Of a stretch of DNA of 64,000 nucleotides, positions 38,020 through 48,997 are shown piece after piece. The position numbers were made by a program, and so were the translations under genes. How positions within the stretch are numbered: position 1 is the stretch's first letter; every line of letters begins with the position of its first letter. This stretch comes from Rotaria socialis (Eukaryota; Rotifera; Eurotatoria; Philodinida; Philodinidae), in NCBI GenBank assembly GCA_905331475.1, contig CAJNYU010000373.1:62001-126000 (forward strand). The letters are read 5' to 3'. The notes beneath the pieces are model-generated. The model was not told the DNA's origin. It was given only the letters and a program-made list of their open reading frames with translations, and did no database searches.

Positions 38020-38544
38020 TCAAACAAAATATCCACGAAGAACAGCCATTGTACTACTCAACATTAAAAATAGTGTTTTTGCTTCCATATTAACCGCCGA
38101 ATTACATAATATACCAGAACAACATACATTCGCAAATTCTAAAGGACCTGCATCGACCTGAACTAAACATCTAGCGTTGCCTTAAGAGAAAAACCCAAAA
38201 ATATAATGATGTCCGTGAAAAAGAAATTCTTTCAAAACTTACCACAATCTCTTTTGGTGCCGAATAGTGTTTGGAGTTTCTAAAAATTATAAAATTATTT
38301 TTGCTAAAAATTCGTCTTTTGCTTTTTTTCATACCCAACAATGATCTTGATCGGCGTCACATTGAACTATAGTTGTTATTAACGATGGACAGTGATTATT
38401 GCAAAAATCATGCTGATAACATGTCAGACCTAAAATAATAATTTTGAATTATCCTATTGACCGAAAAAAATTTCTTTTACCTTGACCAAAATCTATACAT
38501 AAAGCCACAAGAAAAGCAATAGCAATAATCATTTTTTGATTCAT
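38020..38544 (-). CDS. Ly6/uPAR-like small GPI-anchored protein 2
   Basis: Four exons in phase, 38481-38544, 38335-38429, 38243-38279 and 38020-38180, give about 118 residues. Exon 1 encodes a signal peptide (MNQKMIIAIAFLVALC). The mature chain starts LTCYQHDFCNNHCPSL and ends NVCCSGILCN, with ten cysteines in Ly6/uPAR order. A hydrophobic tail (LFLMLSSTMAVL) suggests a GPI signal. An extra intron splits the middle finger compared with the neighbour at 36734-37183, leaving a 37-bp exon. Same strand, same layout and 0.8 kb spacing indicate a tandem pair that has diverged strongly in sequence. No partner can be inferred. Confidence 0.78.
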
Positions 38545-39775
38545 CAGATCGGCGAAATAGTGTTGATCTAGAATAGCGACAATGTATGAGAAATATCCGT
38601 TAGGTTTAAAAGAATGTATGAGAGCGAGAACGATATTATGTACATGTCAGTATAGACGAATATAAGTCGCTATTGTTTTTCTGTTCGATTAAAAACAAAA
38701 GATTATAGCGACGAATAGGCAAAGTTTATATTCATTGGATTATAATACGAATTTGTATCCTTAAGAATGAATGATGATTTATACTATTGTTAATAGTTAT
38801 CTATGGGCTGAATATATAGATTGGATGAAATAAATGACTAACAGAGTAGATCGGAAAGTTAATGCCTAAACAAAAGTTACTACGGATAAAATGCATTTAA
38901 TCTTTGCGCGCAATAAATCCAATACTCTTTCATAAATACATCGATGTTTTTTTAGATTTGCTATTTGTTTTCGCCTTTCGGCACATGTTAAGATGCAAAA
39001 CGATTCTGAATAATTTAAAATGAATAATATTAGATTTTTCAATTTTTTCGCAAAAATTCTCTTCAATCTTTAGCGTAAGCACTGAAAGCAATAGGAGATC
39101 ATAGGATCTGTTACAGAAGTATGTTCGTAGTTAACTTTTAGTGATCATTTAAAACTCATGAATATCTGGATTCGAACACTGAATAGTTAGTTAGACTAGA
39201 GTTACGTCAGTTGAGAAAGATTCGTGAAGTTCTTTTTTTTTCGATATTGAATTTTGATGTCTGCAACGAATTAGTTTTGTTCATTGAAGAATTTCGGTCT
39301 CTCATGAGAGTAATAACGAGCGAATAGTAGATGCCGGATTTGGCTACTTAAGTTTGTATTGTTCGTCAAGAACACTCGTAAGTAGAGATATGAGCTACTT
39401 AACCGATGATGGAAGTCTATTAAGAAGATGAATTTTTTTTAGATCCAAACAATCAAAAATTGCCATTAGGGTCTGCCTTTACAAAAAATTTTAAAGTAAG
39501 AATTCAAAAATGAGCTGCCTAGAGTTTCTGACAGCATGGAAACATTGAATTCATAGTAGTAGAATTTCTGTTAAGCATATTCAGAACTAATTTAGGTCTC
39601 AGAGTGACTATTTAGTTTCTTCAACATGTAGTACCATCTTTAATTCAATGGTCAATTCCTATTGGACTGCCCACTACCGTTTGTTGATTGGGTGCGGAAA
39701 AACTGAATGATTGATATAAAAAAAAAGAAAAATTTGTCTTTTTCAAGAAAAATAATAATAATTAATATCGTTTAG
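38545..39775. other. Intergenic region between divergent genes
   Basis: Separates the Ly6-like gene (minus) from the MTERF3-type gene (plus) and is likely to carry both promoters. No frame or repeat is supported. Confidence 0.4.
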
Positions 39776-41429
39776 ATGTTAAAACGAACAGTTCCATCTG
39801 TATTTTATGTTACGCTTAACAATCGTCGGTTATTTTCGCTGACAAGCTTATTAAATCGACACCAAAAAAGAGATGCTAATGGAGAATATTCACCTCAAGT
39901 CAATAATCAGCATCGTCAATTCGCACAATTTCACCCACGTTCACCTAATTCTAAAAACCGAATACAACGAAATAAAGATACAGAAGAAAAACATTTAGAC
40001 ATTAAAAAGCCTCAGTTTAATAAATATACTTCTACTCGATTCAATTCGAAGAAATCATCCAATACAAAACCTATAGAAGATGACGATAATGATATGTTTT
40101 CTGAAGAAAAAGATAATTTAACAATACTCGGAACAGATAAAAAAGCCTTTTCTCAATCGTCAACAAGCTCTGTACCAAAACCAAGTACAAATGCTATTTC
40201 ATTAAACAAACAGACTGAAACGTGAGTAAATCAGATATCCACCAACCTGTGCCATGCCCTTAAATTACGAACATAATATTACCATAGCTAGCTAATGTTA
40301 TTTGGTCCATTCGGTTTTTCTAACCGATTATTTCATCAGGAGAAAAAAAACTATTTTACGAAGTCGATTGAAAAATTCCCCAATATTTTATCCTTTGGCC
40401 CTACATATCTAAGCTGTGAATGCGGAATTCTTTTGTGATGCTTTACGAGATAATATTTCCTAACTTTGTCTTTATTTTAGTTTAAATATTCCGCTTGAAG
40501 TTCTAATTCAACCTGATTTACGCGATCTATATACTGATGAAGATATTCATCGATCTCTTGATCTTTATGTCAGTGAACTTCGTCCAACAATGCGTCCATT
40601 TACATTTGATTTAGCTTATTTAATAAATGAGTCGCCAACATTGAAGCGTTTTGTTGAAATGGGCGTTGACGTTTACCGTTGGAATCAACCGAATGCGAAA
40701 GCAAAATATATTTTAACACTTAATTTCGAACGCGATTGTGTTCAACATCTTGTTTTTCTGAATGAATTAGGTATTAAAAATAAATATCTTGCTAAATTTC
40801 TTGGTTATAATCCATGGATATTCCAAGAAACAATAGAAGATTTACGCGTACGCTTAAATTATCTCGAAAGCAAAAATTTTAGTGGAGAAAATATTAGTGA
40901 TATTCTTATTCGTGCACCATTTTTGTTAAATTTCAGCACGAAAATGATCGATTCAAAGTTAAGTTGGTTCATGAATAAATTTCAGCTAAATGAAAATCAG
41001 CTAAATGAATTCGTTTTACGATCACCGAAACTTCTTACTTTACCATTACAAGATATAAGTGATACGTATTTTAAAATGAATTCATTATTAGACTTTGAAC
41101 ATGCCGATTTGCAGAAAATGTTTCAGCAATATCCAAAAATATTTATCTATGATTATAAATTAATAGAATTAAATTTCGATTTTCTTTTCAATGAAATGAA
41201 ATTAACGCGACAACGTCTACTAGATTATCCACCTATACTTAAACAAAGTTTTCAACAATTACGCACTCGTTGTTTGTATTTAAAATATTTAAGACGTCAT
41301 CAATTCGATCCAACAAAGCCTAATTTTGTTTCGTTGAAAGATCTTTGTTTAAAAACAAATGATCTTTTTTGTCAACATGTCACGAAAACGCCTTTACAAC
41401 ATTATTTGAACTTTATGAAAACATTGTAA
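39776..41429 (+). CDS. MTERF3: MTERF3-type mitochondrial transcription/ribosome-assembly factor
   Basis: Two exons, 39776-40221 and 40481-41429, give 464 residues. The N-terminal about 150 residues are basic, Ser/Asn-rich and low in acid residues at the very start, fitting a mitochondrial targeting sequence plus a disordered linker. The C-terminal 300 residues carry mTERF repeats: LKRFVEMGVD, FERDCVQHLVFLNELGI, LNYLESKNFS, IRAPFLLNFS, LRSPKLLTLPL, FQQYPKIF and YPPIL, and end with YLRRHQFDP and PNFVSLKDL, which closely follow MTERF3 in order and wording. MTERF3 represses mitochondrial transcription and supports large-subunit ribosome assembly in vertebrates. The 259-bp intron is long for this window. 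The start is the first Met of the frame. Confidence 0.87.
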
Positions 41430-41587
41430 ATTTTTCGTTTGTTTTTGTTTCAAAAATAAAAACAATTTTGTTAACGATAGTAAAGTTATATCTATAGTGA
41501 TCAGGGACCATTCATAATTTCACATAAAACGAGAAGAAAAAATGGATCAATATTCTTTTGTCATTGAAAAACTTTTAAGGGTGCGGG
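41430..41587. other. 3' flank of MTERF3 ending in a TGTGGG-type run
   Basis: AT-rich 3' flank. The last bases (41578-41587) are GGGTGCGGG, half of a TGTGGG-like run that continues after the small mobile element to the right. Confidence 0.4.
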
Positions 41588-41753
41588 CAGGGTTGCCACG
41601 ACCGGGAGGTGTAACACCACCCAAGAATTAAAAAATAGCAGTTTCCACCAGCGAAAAATTGAATCTTCCCAATTTGACATTTTTCTTGCAAGATTTTCTT
41701 GACACAACGTTATTACACCACCCCCTCAAGTTGGAAAGTTCGGGCAAGCCCTG
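41588..41753. mobile_element. 166-bp hAT-like MITE inserted in a TGTGGG-type run
   Basis: The left end is CAGGGTTGCCACGA and the right end, in complement, CAGGGCTTGCCCGA; further in, both sides carry GGTGTAA/TTACACCACC words. The flanks are GGTGCGGG and GGTGTGGG, an 8-bp target duplication matching at 7 of 8. Removing the element leaves a continuous run of the telomere-type repeat (GGGTGTGGGTGT) in single-copy sequence. No coding capacity. Confidence 0.72.
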
Positions 41754-42504
41754 GGTGTGGGTGTCAATGTAGTCACAGGATAAGATACTTTTCTACCGAA
41801 ATCTGAAATCACACCTTTACGTAGACTTTTTTCATATAATGTTCCGCTTATTCTTGTAATAGTGAATATATATCATTTACTTGGTTTCCTCTCCTGAATA
41901 CACAAATGAGTCAGCATAAATGTCAGATGACTCAATCGCAACACACGTATATAAGTACACACATGACGCAAACTCTCTTAAATCAGAAAGGTAGACTAGC
42001 GATTACGTCAAATAACGGAACGTGAAACTTGTCAACGCTCATTCGTCAACACATCTGATACGGCAGACATGTTTGATCCTGAATCGCTCGATTGTGCTAC
42101 GTGTGAGATAGTCTTCTCCGGTAGTGACTTACGTATTGGGAACACTGCTATATCGTACGATGTGTTTGTTCTCAGCGGGTCAACGGGTCAACAGTAACAG
42201 TACCGATGCCGGATAACACAACTCGAGGTACACAGCCAATTTCATCATAAATATTCATGGGAATATCTGAAACTACGAATCCTATTTAATCCATATAAGC
42301 AAGATCAGTAATTATCATAGGACTGTATCACACAAGGACTGAAGACATTGACCGCGCTATTGATTGATGCATTTTATATACTTTTCATGGCTTGTGTGAG
42401 AACGCTAAAAAAATAAAATTCAATTTCATGATGAATCATTTTGTGTTGCACATGTGTTCAGTTTTTGTTTGACTGTTTTCTACAAGGAAATAATCTCTCG
42501 GATG

Positions 42505-43671
42505 TAGGGATGCACCAGTATCAGTATTATACTGGTCTACTGGTCCAGCAATATTGGTTTTCTACTTTCGAAAATAACTATTAACTAAATGAGTCATTTT
42601 TTCAGCCATCACTTCCTTTGTCTATATTCAAGTGAAAAATTGAGTTTTGCCGCATTTTGAAACAAATATAAAATATTGTATACTCAACTAGCTGATAACG
42701 TTATCTGGAACATTTTCAATAGTTCTCAACGTTTTTGAAGAAAAAAAGAATTTCATTCATGGACTTACTCAGATAGTAAAACAATCTTATGAGATAAACC
42801 GATGAATCGGGATACTGTGTTTAACATACCAACTTGAACTTAGGTTTAATGAATTGCGAAAAAAATAATTGTATATTTAGTGAACTTTATCAACTTTTAG
42901 TTACATAAATCTCGTACAAGTAAATGGCTTGATTTTTCTACTTCTCTCTCAGCCGAATGACACTGTTTTCACATATCTATTGCATTAGCTTATGTATATA
43001 AGTTGCATAGATAAAGCTAGACCTTTTTAGTTCACGATATCGGATATGGAACAGATAATACATATATTAAATGAAAATTACAGCACGGTAAACAAGCAAT
43101 GTCACTATTACCTGTTCAATTTTGTAACGATACCAATAGTTTGAGAGAATCTTTGAACTTGTGTAATCAAAAATACTGTCGTTAACTCTTTATCGTTTTG
43201 GATTTATACTTACAAGTTGAACCTGAAACATCAATATAGTAGTTCTATTAGTATTGAATAAAATCAGTGCATAAGTTGCCCTCGTACCAATAGTATTTTC
43301 TTATTTAATACTAATACAAGTGACAATCGTCATTGTTTACAACGTATACATTTATTGTTTTCTCCATTGACTGACTTTTAATGCATATATAATATGTTCG
43401 ATATAGATTTTTGAGCACAATTTCTTTTTTTACCATGACTATGACCTGAATTAACGATCTTTTTACTTCAAAAACGTTGAAAACTATTGAAAAATGTTCT
43501 AAATAACGTTATCAGCTAGTTGAGTGTACAATATCTTATACTATTTCAAACTGGTGCAAAACTCAATTTTTCACTTGAATATAGACGAATGAAGTGATGA
43601 CGGAGAAAATGACTTATTTAGCTAATAGTTATTTTCGAAAGTAGAAAACTAATATTACTGGTGCATCCCTA
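42505..43671 (+). mobile_element. hAT-like foldback element with ~200-bp terminal inverted repeats
   Basis: The ends read TAGGGATGCACCAGTA and its complement TACTGGTGCATCCCTA. Inverted similarity continues for roughly 200 bases inward on each side (about 42505-42745 against 43465-43671). Flanking 8-mers CTCGGATG and CTCGGCCG match at 6 of 8, consistent with a hAT target duplication. The interior has no transposase. A second, truncated copy in opposite orientation lies at 3735-5005, so this is a repeat family in the genome. Confidence 0.75.
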
Positions 43672-43960
43672 CTCGGCCGTGAGTACCAGAGAGCGAAAAC
43701 GAACCGAACTCGAAAAGTCAGTTCGATATTAGTAGGGTAGATCTTGAAAATGCATTGGTATTCCTTGAGAACACGAGCGGTGATATTCTTAGTTGGTGTT
43801 ATTTCTGAGTATCGCTCGATTCCGTGAGCCTGTTTCGCAAAAATTCTTATTATTTTTGAATATCAACTGAGGAATTATGATTTGACTGTTTGGCAGCATA
43901 AAAAGCTGCAAATCGCCTATTGCATTACGTAGATCAGACTACCGACTTTTATTTATTAAT

Positions 43961-45299
43961 TCAAGGCAGAGCAGTTAGTTGAAGAATTTCAATAGATTGT
44001 AAATTGTCTGTTTCAATCGAACAAATATTCAATGATGATTGGTCTAGAGAGAAAAAAAAACAAGAATATTTTCTTTTGATATGAAAATGAAATACTTAAT
44101 GCTTGTCGAAATTGATCATACGTTGATTCATTACGAATAGCATTGGCGACATAAGCAGAAGATTGTTTATTATTTTCTAGAAGAATTTTTAGTACTTTGA
44201 CTAAATTTTCAATTACCGATGGATCATAAACAACATCTGATGGTGAAGAAAATAGGATTCATGTGATAGACAGCAATATGCGAACTTACCTGTAGCTAAA
44301 ACCACATCATAACAATCGCGATTACTCTCGTCAGCTGAATATTGATTCCAATCTAATTCTTCGATCTTGACTCGTTCCTAAACTAAATAAATTATCGCAA
44401 ATCATTTATATTAAATTCCTCTCATTACATTCAGTTCGACATCTTCTGAAAAATTCAATAAAACATTTTGCCGTAATAAATTCAAAATCATTGAAGAATA
44501 ATCAGTAAAGGTATACGAGAGAATTTTATCGGAAGATTTCAATAGAGCTAAACCAAGTAGACCCGATCCAGCACCTAACTCAATAATACGTCTAGAAAAG
44601 TCAATAAAAATCATTCAATAATAATTTCTAAAATTATTACTTATTTCCGAGACGGTCGATTCTTTTCATTAGATAATCGCCAAGAGATATTGATGCAGGC
44701 CAATTCGAAAGACCAGTTAGACCATGACTAAGCAATGCTGTAGTTTGCCGATGAATCACACATTGATTGTTATCCTAATATTTTCATATGAGATTTCCTT
44801 TGAATGCTAATGCTTACTTACAAGAATATAAATAGTGTGACACCAATCTTGTTCGCAAGCTCCTCGACTTGCCAGCTCGACGATCAAGTCATACCATCGA
44901 CTGTTAACTTCAGTACTATCACGTTTTTCAAGCTAAATTTAAAATACAATCTCTCACATATCAAAAATTCTGCTTGTAGAAACAATTCTTTTGGTAATTA
45001 TATAATTAATCATAGAAGTTTAAGTCAAACAATCTTACCCACGCGATTATTGTTTTAATAGATGTTTCTCGATATTTGACACGAAGAGACCAACAGGCAA
45101 ATAATGGATTATCGAATGTTTGATTTAGTAGATATTTTTCAAATTCTTCTTTACTACTATCAAATTCTAAATACCATTTCTATTAAAAACAGAATCATCA
45201 CTTATGAAATCTAACGCGCCAGCAACGAACTTCAAGTGCATCATGTGTTATTTTGATACCTCTTCCGTAAAATGCTGCTGGTGTATCGTGGATAAACAT
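43961..45299 (-). CDS. EEF2KMT: EEF2KMT/FAM86-type protein-lysine methyltransferase (5' end incomplete)
   Basis: Eight phase-consistent exons: 45260-45299, 45039-45179, 44822-44932, 44641-44774, 44429-44591, 44290-44377, 44096-44236, 43961-44043. The FAM86 N-terminal region is recognisable (NPLFACWSLRVKYRETSIK; SRWYDLIVELASRGACEQ), followed by HRQTTALLSHGLTGLSNW. The Rossmann-fold SAM site is IIELGAGSGLLGLALL with acidic FTDYSSMIL, then LDWNQYSADE, and the family's substrate-side motif appears as ATDVVYDPS (human AADVLYCPE). Human EEF2KMT trimethylates elongation factor 2 on a lysine. The first exon's Met was not found; the acceptor at 45300 shows an upstream exon must contribute two bases of a codon. 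Introns are 40-110 bp. Confidence 0.82.
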
Positions 45300-45706
45300 C
45301 TGAAAAGTAAGATTCTAAATTTCCGGTCAAGATTTTTGATTACAAAGAGAAATCATTGTTCGCCTGAATAGCTGAAACATACCGTACTAGTCTTGAAAAG
45401 CTAAAAGAATCTAACCCGAATCATTCGGTCTTGATGCTTGCATAAAAGCATGATCTTTTCTCTTGGTTCAATCATAGTAAAATATTAGTCCATAGTTCTT
45501 AGGCTATGTTAATTTGACATTTTTTTTTATTTTACAAAAAAAATTTATAACACGAGAAAAAAGTGGAGATTTCAATTATGCAGGCGTTTTTTCTTCCTAT
45601 GTACAATGCAAATAAATATATACAAACAGAGCGGAGTGGTTATAAAAATAGACATGGCAATTTTTATAGTCGGAAATATACAAAAAAAAATATTAAATTA
45701 AAAAGT
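45300..45706. other. Probable 5' part of the EEF2KMT gene and 3' flank of the lipase gene
   Basis: The missing first exon of the methyltransferase should lie here. A Met-containing frame near 45475-45420 is open but cannot be spliced in phase to the exon at 45260-45299. A GTATGT donor at about 45382 could end the exon, but the frame has no Met. Unresolved. Confidence 0.4.
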
Positions 45707-47271
45707 TCATTTTTGGTCAAATTGACCTGTTACGACTTGTTTGACATAATTGACAGTTGTCGGATGTCTTAAAATAGCTAAATGTTCGACACCCACCAAT
45801 TCTAATGAAAGAATATCTTGTTCTTGTTTTCCCTCCCAGTTTTTAAATCCAAGCAAACTTCTTTTATTTACTGTTCCATCACCATCGTCAGGTAAAATAA
45901 CTGGTTGAATATCTGGAAACGTGCGATTATTATAGAGAAGAACACCCGGCGTGGGCATTTGTAAACTGTAGATTTCATGCAGCTCAACTTCAGGAGGCGT
46001 TAATTCTTGCAATAAATCTTTATTATTAAGCCAATATTCATATCCGGTCGGAAATTCGATATCATCGAAAAATTCCTTGAAATCATTGACTGTATAATTA
46101 CGTTTGGGTGAGACTACAATTGTTTCATCTTCTCCCCAAAAATTCACGCTTGGCATTACGAATGCAGTCGAAGGTGCAGAACGTTGATAAGGACGAATAC
46201 GAATCGGTGAAACGCCATGTATCTGAAATGAACGCTCATCAAATTTTAAAGAATATTCAGTGCTTTCGTCACACATGACCAAGGATTTATCGGTTCAAAT
46301 TTTTCCTCGCAATATTATAGACTCAACGGAATTTAAAAAGAGAATAGAGTTACGATTTCCTACAGAGGAACATCTTCTTGACTTCTATGGATTTTGAAAA
46401 GATTCAGACTAGTCAGAATATCTTACATCAATATTATCACCACTAGCCATCAAACGAAGAGCTTTCACAGCACCACCCCATGGTGTTGCAATATTCACCA
46501 TTGAACGAATATATTTTTCTTTAAAGCTACGATTTTGTTGATGAAGCCAGTATAAAGCAAAGGGTCCTCGAATAGTTTGAATTAATATTGAAAATTATTT
46601 TTTTGAAAGAATAACTAACCTCCCATACTATGTGTTACTAATACAATTTTTGTTTGATTATTTTGTTCGTAAGTATCGAGTACCAATTGAGTAAAATTCG
46701 TAAAAAAGTCATCTTGTTCATCGAGGCCCCGTCGAAAATCGTACCTAATCATAGGATAAGCTCACTTTACTAATTCAAATTAAATAAGTTCTTACGGAGC
46801 TCCACGTAAATTCAATCCTCGTTTATAGCCCAGTGCTACAAGACTTTTTATAATTGGTGCAAAATAAGTCGAATAAGGAAATCCCGAAGAATCAAAATGT
46901 TCAATTGTTGATGTTTCTCCAAAACCTGGTATTTGCGTGTCTATACCTTCTAAATTCGATGTTTTCTTCGTTGCTGGATCGTATGTTAAACGCATATTAT
47001 CGACAAAACAATCGATAATTTCAGGCAATAAAAGACGAACATCAAGCCATAATTCAAACCAATCTGAATGGTGGGTACAAAAGAAATGTGGCGTGGGTGT
47101 TGTACGATTTAAGCGTGCCCATATTTGTGATCCTGCATTACCCGGAATGAATATAGCTGGATAAAGAACACCATCACCATTGATATTAGTGATAGAAATA
47201 AAAATTACACATAGAAAAAGATGCCGAATATGAAATATATACATGGAAAATCTATAAAAAAAATCGAACAT
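45707..47271 (-). CDS. PLA2G15: Lysosomal phospholipase A2 / LCAT-type acyltransferase (PLA2G15-like)
   Basis: Four exons in phase, 46796-47271, 46620-46744, 46427-46566 and 45707-46222, give 418 residues (human PLA2G15, 412). An N-terminal hydrophobic signal (about residues 10-30) precedes YPAIFIPGNAGSQIWARL. The nucleophile elbow is THSMGG (Ser198), the acid is in DDGDGTVN (Asp362), and the His is in GVEHLAILRH (His394), so the triad is complete. ATPWGG, SGDN and FPTGYEYWL also match PLA2G15/LCAT. The family hydrolyses phospholipids and transfers acyl groups at acidic pH in lysosomes, or as secreted LCAT. The first Met is ten residues upstream of a second candidate (Met10). It lies head to tail behind EEF2KMT and divergent from the B-box gene 418 bp away. 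Confidence 0.9.
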
Positions 47272-47689
47272 TTTTCATCATGTGACATAATTGTATATTT
47301 TTACAGATAGAGGACGTTTTTATTGAGAATTGAGTGCACACCTTCTCTCTCTCTCTCTCGGTAGCATGTGCTTTTCAAAAAACCAATCAGTAGAAGCCTG
47401 AGCAGGATTCTTTTAGAGAACAGATGTTTTTCAGCGAATGCAATCTTATCTACCGTCCTCCATTGAGCAGCGACATCTAACCAAAAAAATTTATTTTGCG
47501 TATTTCGAATAATGCATACGAAATTATAAAATTTTTACTATGGAACATCGATTAATTCTCTTAAAAAAAGTGATAGGTTTTTAAAAATTTGTTTTTTCTT
47601 GTTCTTTGTCAAACAACGAGACTGTTTTTTATTATTATTATTGTTTCTGCAGATATCGTAAATAAAAACCCGTTTTTGAATTTCATGCA

Positions 47690-48997
47690 ATGTCTCAACC
47701 GTGTTCTGTCGACGAATGCAAACGTGCATCACGCGCAGTGTGTCATTGTTGTCAACAGAATGTTTGCATACCTCATTTAAATGAACATAATGATGTATTA
47801 AATTCTGAATTAAACCCTCTTGTCGATGAGATTAATATACTCGGAGATCGGCTGAAGACTTTTAATATAGAAAAGCATACATATAACTGTCGGCAAAAAC
47901 TCGAGCAATGGCGTATCGATTGTCACGAGAAAATTGAATTAGTTTTTGCAGAGAAATGCCAGGAACTTGATCGATTTGCTGCCGAAAAACTAGAGCAACA
48001 AGAGCAAGAAATGGTACGATTGAAATTACGATTAACTGAACTTATTCGTGAACAAGAAGCAACTCGTCAAGATATTATTAGTTTAACAGCGAATATTCAT
48101 CATCTTCAAAATGAAATAGACAAAATTGATCAGACCTTTATTCATATGAATATAGATCCATTAGTAATTAATGAAAATTCTATTCGTATAAATGAAAGAA
48201 GCTCCAATGAATTTGATCTGTCTACGGTCTCCCCAGCTTGTAAAACAATTGTTCGCTCCAATGGATCAAATAGAGCAATTACGAGCAGTGATAAATATTT
48301 ATTATTTCATGACGTACCTAACCTATGTTTAGTTGATCGAAATTTCAAATTAGTCAAAAACGCATTATGGGTACACGGAAAAATTCTCGATATGTGCTGG
48401 TCTTCAGCAACCAATCAATTTATCGTGATCGAACTGAATGATATTTATTTTGTCGATGAAAAATCCATGTCGATTAATCGTATAGAAACAAGTAAAAAAA
48501 TGAAATGGGCATCGTGTACATGCTCTGATACATCTTTTTTTCTGTCAACACGAGTACATGGCTCATCGATTGTAGAATTCAGTCTATCCGCTACACCGAA
48601 TTTAATTAGAGAGTGGAAATGTCCAGACTCATGTGCGCTAACTGAAGATATCACTAGTGCGAAGTACTACAATGAGAAACTTTTGTTGTTAACGAGAAAT
48701 TATACGAATAGAACCGTTAGAATGGATTTGAAATCTTCAATAACATTTGATTGCATTTGGTCATTTCAACTTGGCATAATATGTGCTCAAGAAAAAGTAA
48801 TTCGATGTTGCTCGCTAATGAATGATGAATGGCTTATAGCTGATTTTGAGAACCAACGTTTAATACAGATTGCGAAAGATGGACAAATCAAATCAATGTT
48901 GGCATACAATGAAATTCCTTGGTTTGCTCATCTGTTCGGCCCGAACATTTTGGCGGTATCGGTTAGAAAGTTTGGATTAAATTTTCATAGGATATAG
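47690..48997 (+). CDS. B-box-like zinc-finger / coiled-coil / beta-propeller-like protein (TRIM-like, no RING)
   Basis: An intronless frame of 435 residues. Residues 5-33 form a B-box-like zinc module (Cys5, Cys10, Cys18, Cys21, Cys26, His29, His33). Residues about 45-165 are Glu/Lys/Gln-rich with heptads, a long coiled coil that probably dimerises. From about 200 to the end, repeated strands such as YLLFHDVPNLCLVDRNF, DMCWSSATNQFIVIELN and EWLIADFENQRLIQI suggest a six-bladed NHL/WD-like propeller. No RING finger precedes the B-box, so ligase activity is not expected. This architecture recurs in rotifer proteins as far as I recall; the function is unknown. It shares an upstream region with the divergent lipase gene. 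Confidence 0.75.
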   Translation: MSQPCSVDECKRASRAVCHCCQQNVCIPHLNEHNDVLNSELNPLVDEINILGDRLKTFNIEKHTYNCRQKLEQWRIDCHEKIELVFAEKCQELDRFAAEKLEQQEQEMVRLKLRLTELIREQEATRQDIISLTANIHHLQNEIDKIDQTFIHMNIDPLVINENSIRINERSSNEFDLSTVSPACKTIVRSNGSNRAITSSDKYLLFHDVPNLCLVDRNFKLVKNALWVHGKILDMCWSSATNQFIVIELNDIYFVDEKSMSINRIETSKKMKWASCTCSDTSFFLSTRVHGSSIVEFSLSATPNLIREWKCPDSCALTEDITSAKYYNEKLLLLTRNYTNRTVRMDLKSSITFDCIWSFQLGIICAQEKVIRCCSLMNDEWLIADFENQRLIQIAKDGQIKSMLAYNEIPWFAHLFGPNILAVSVRKFGLNFHRI

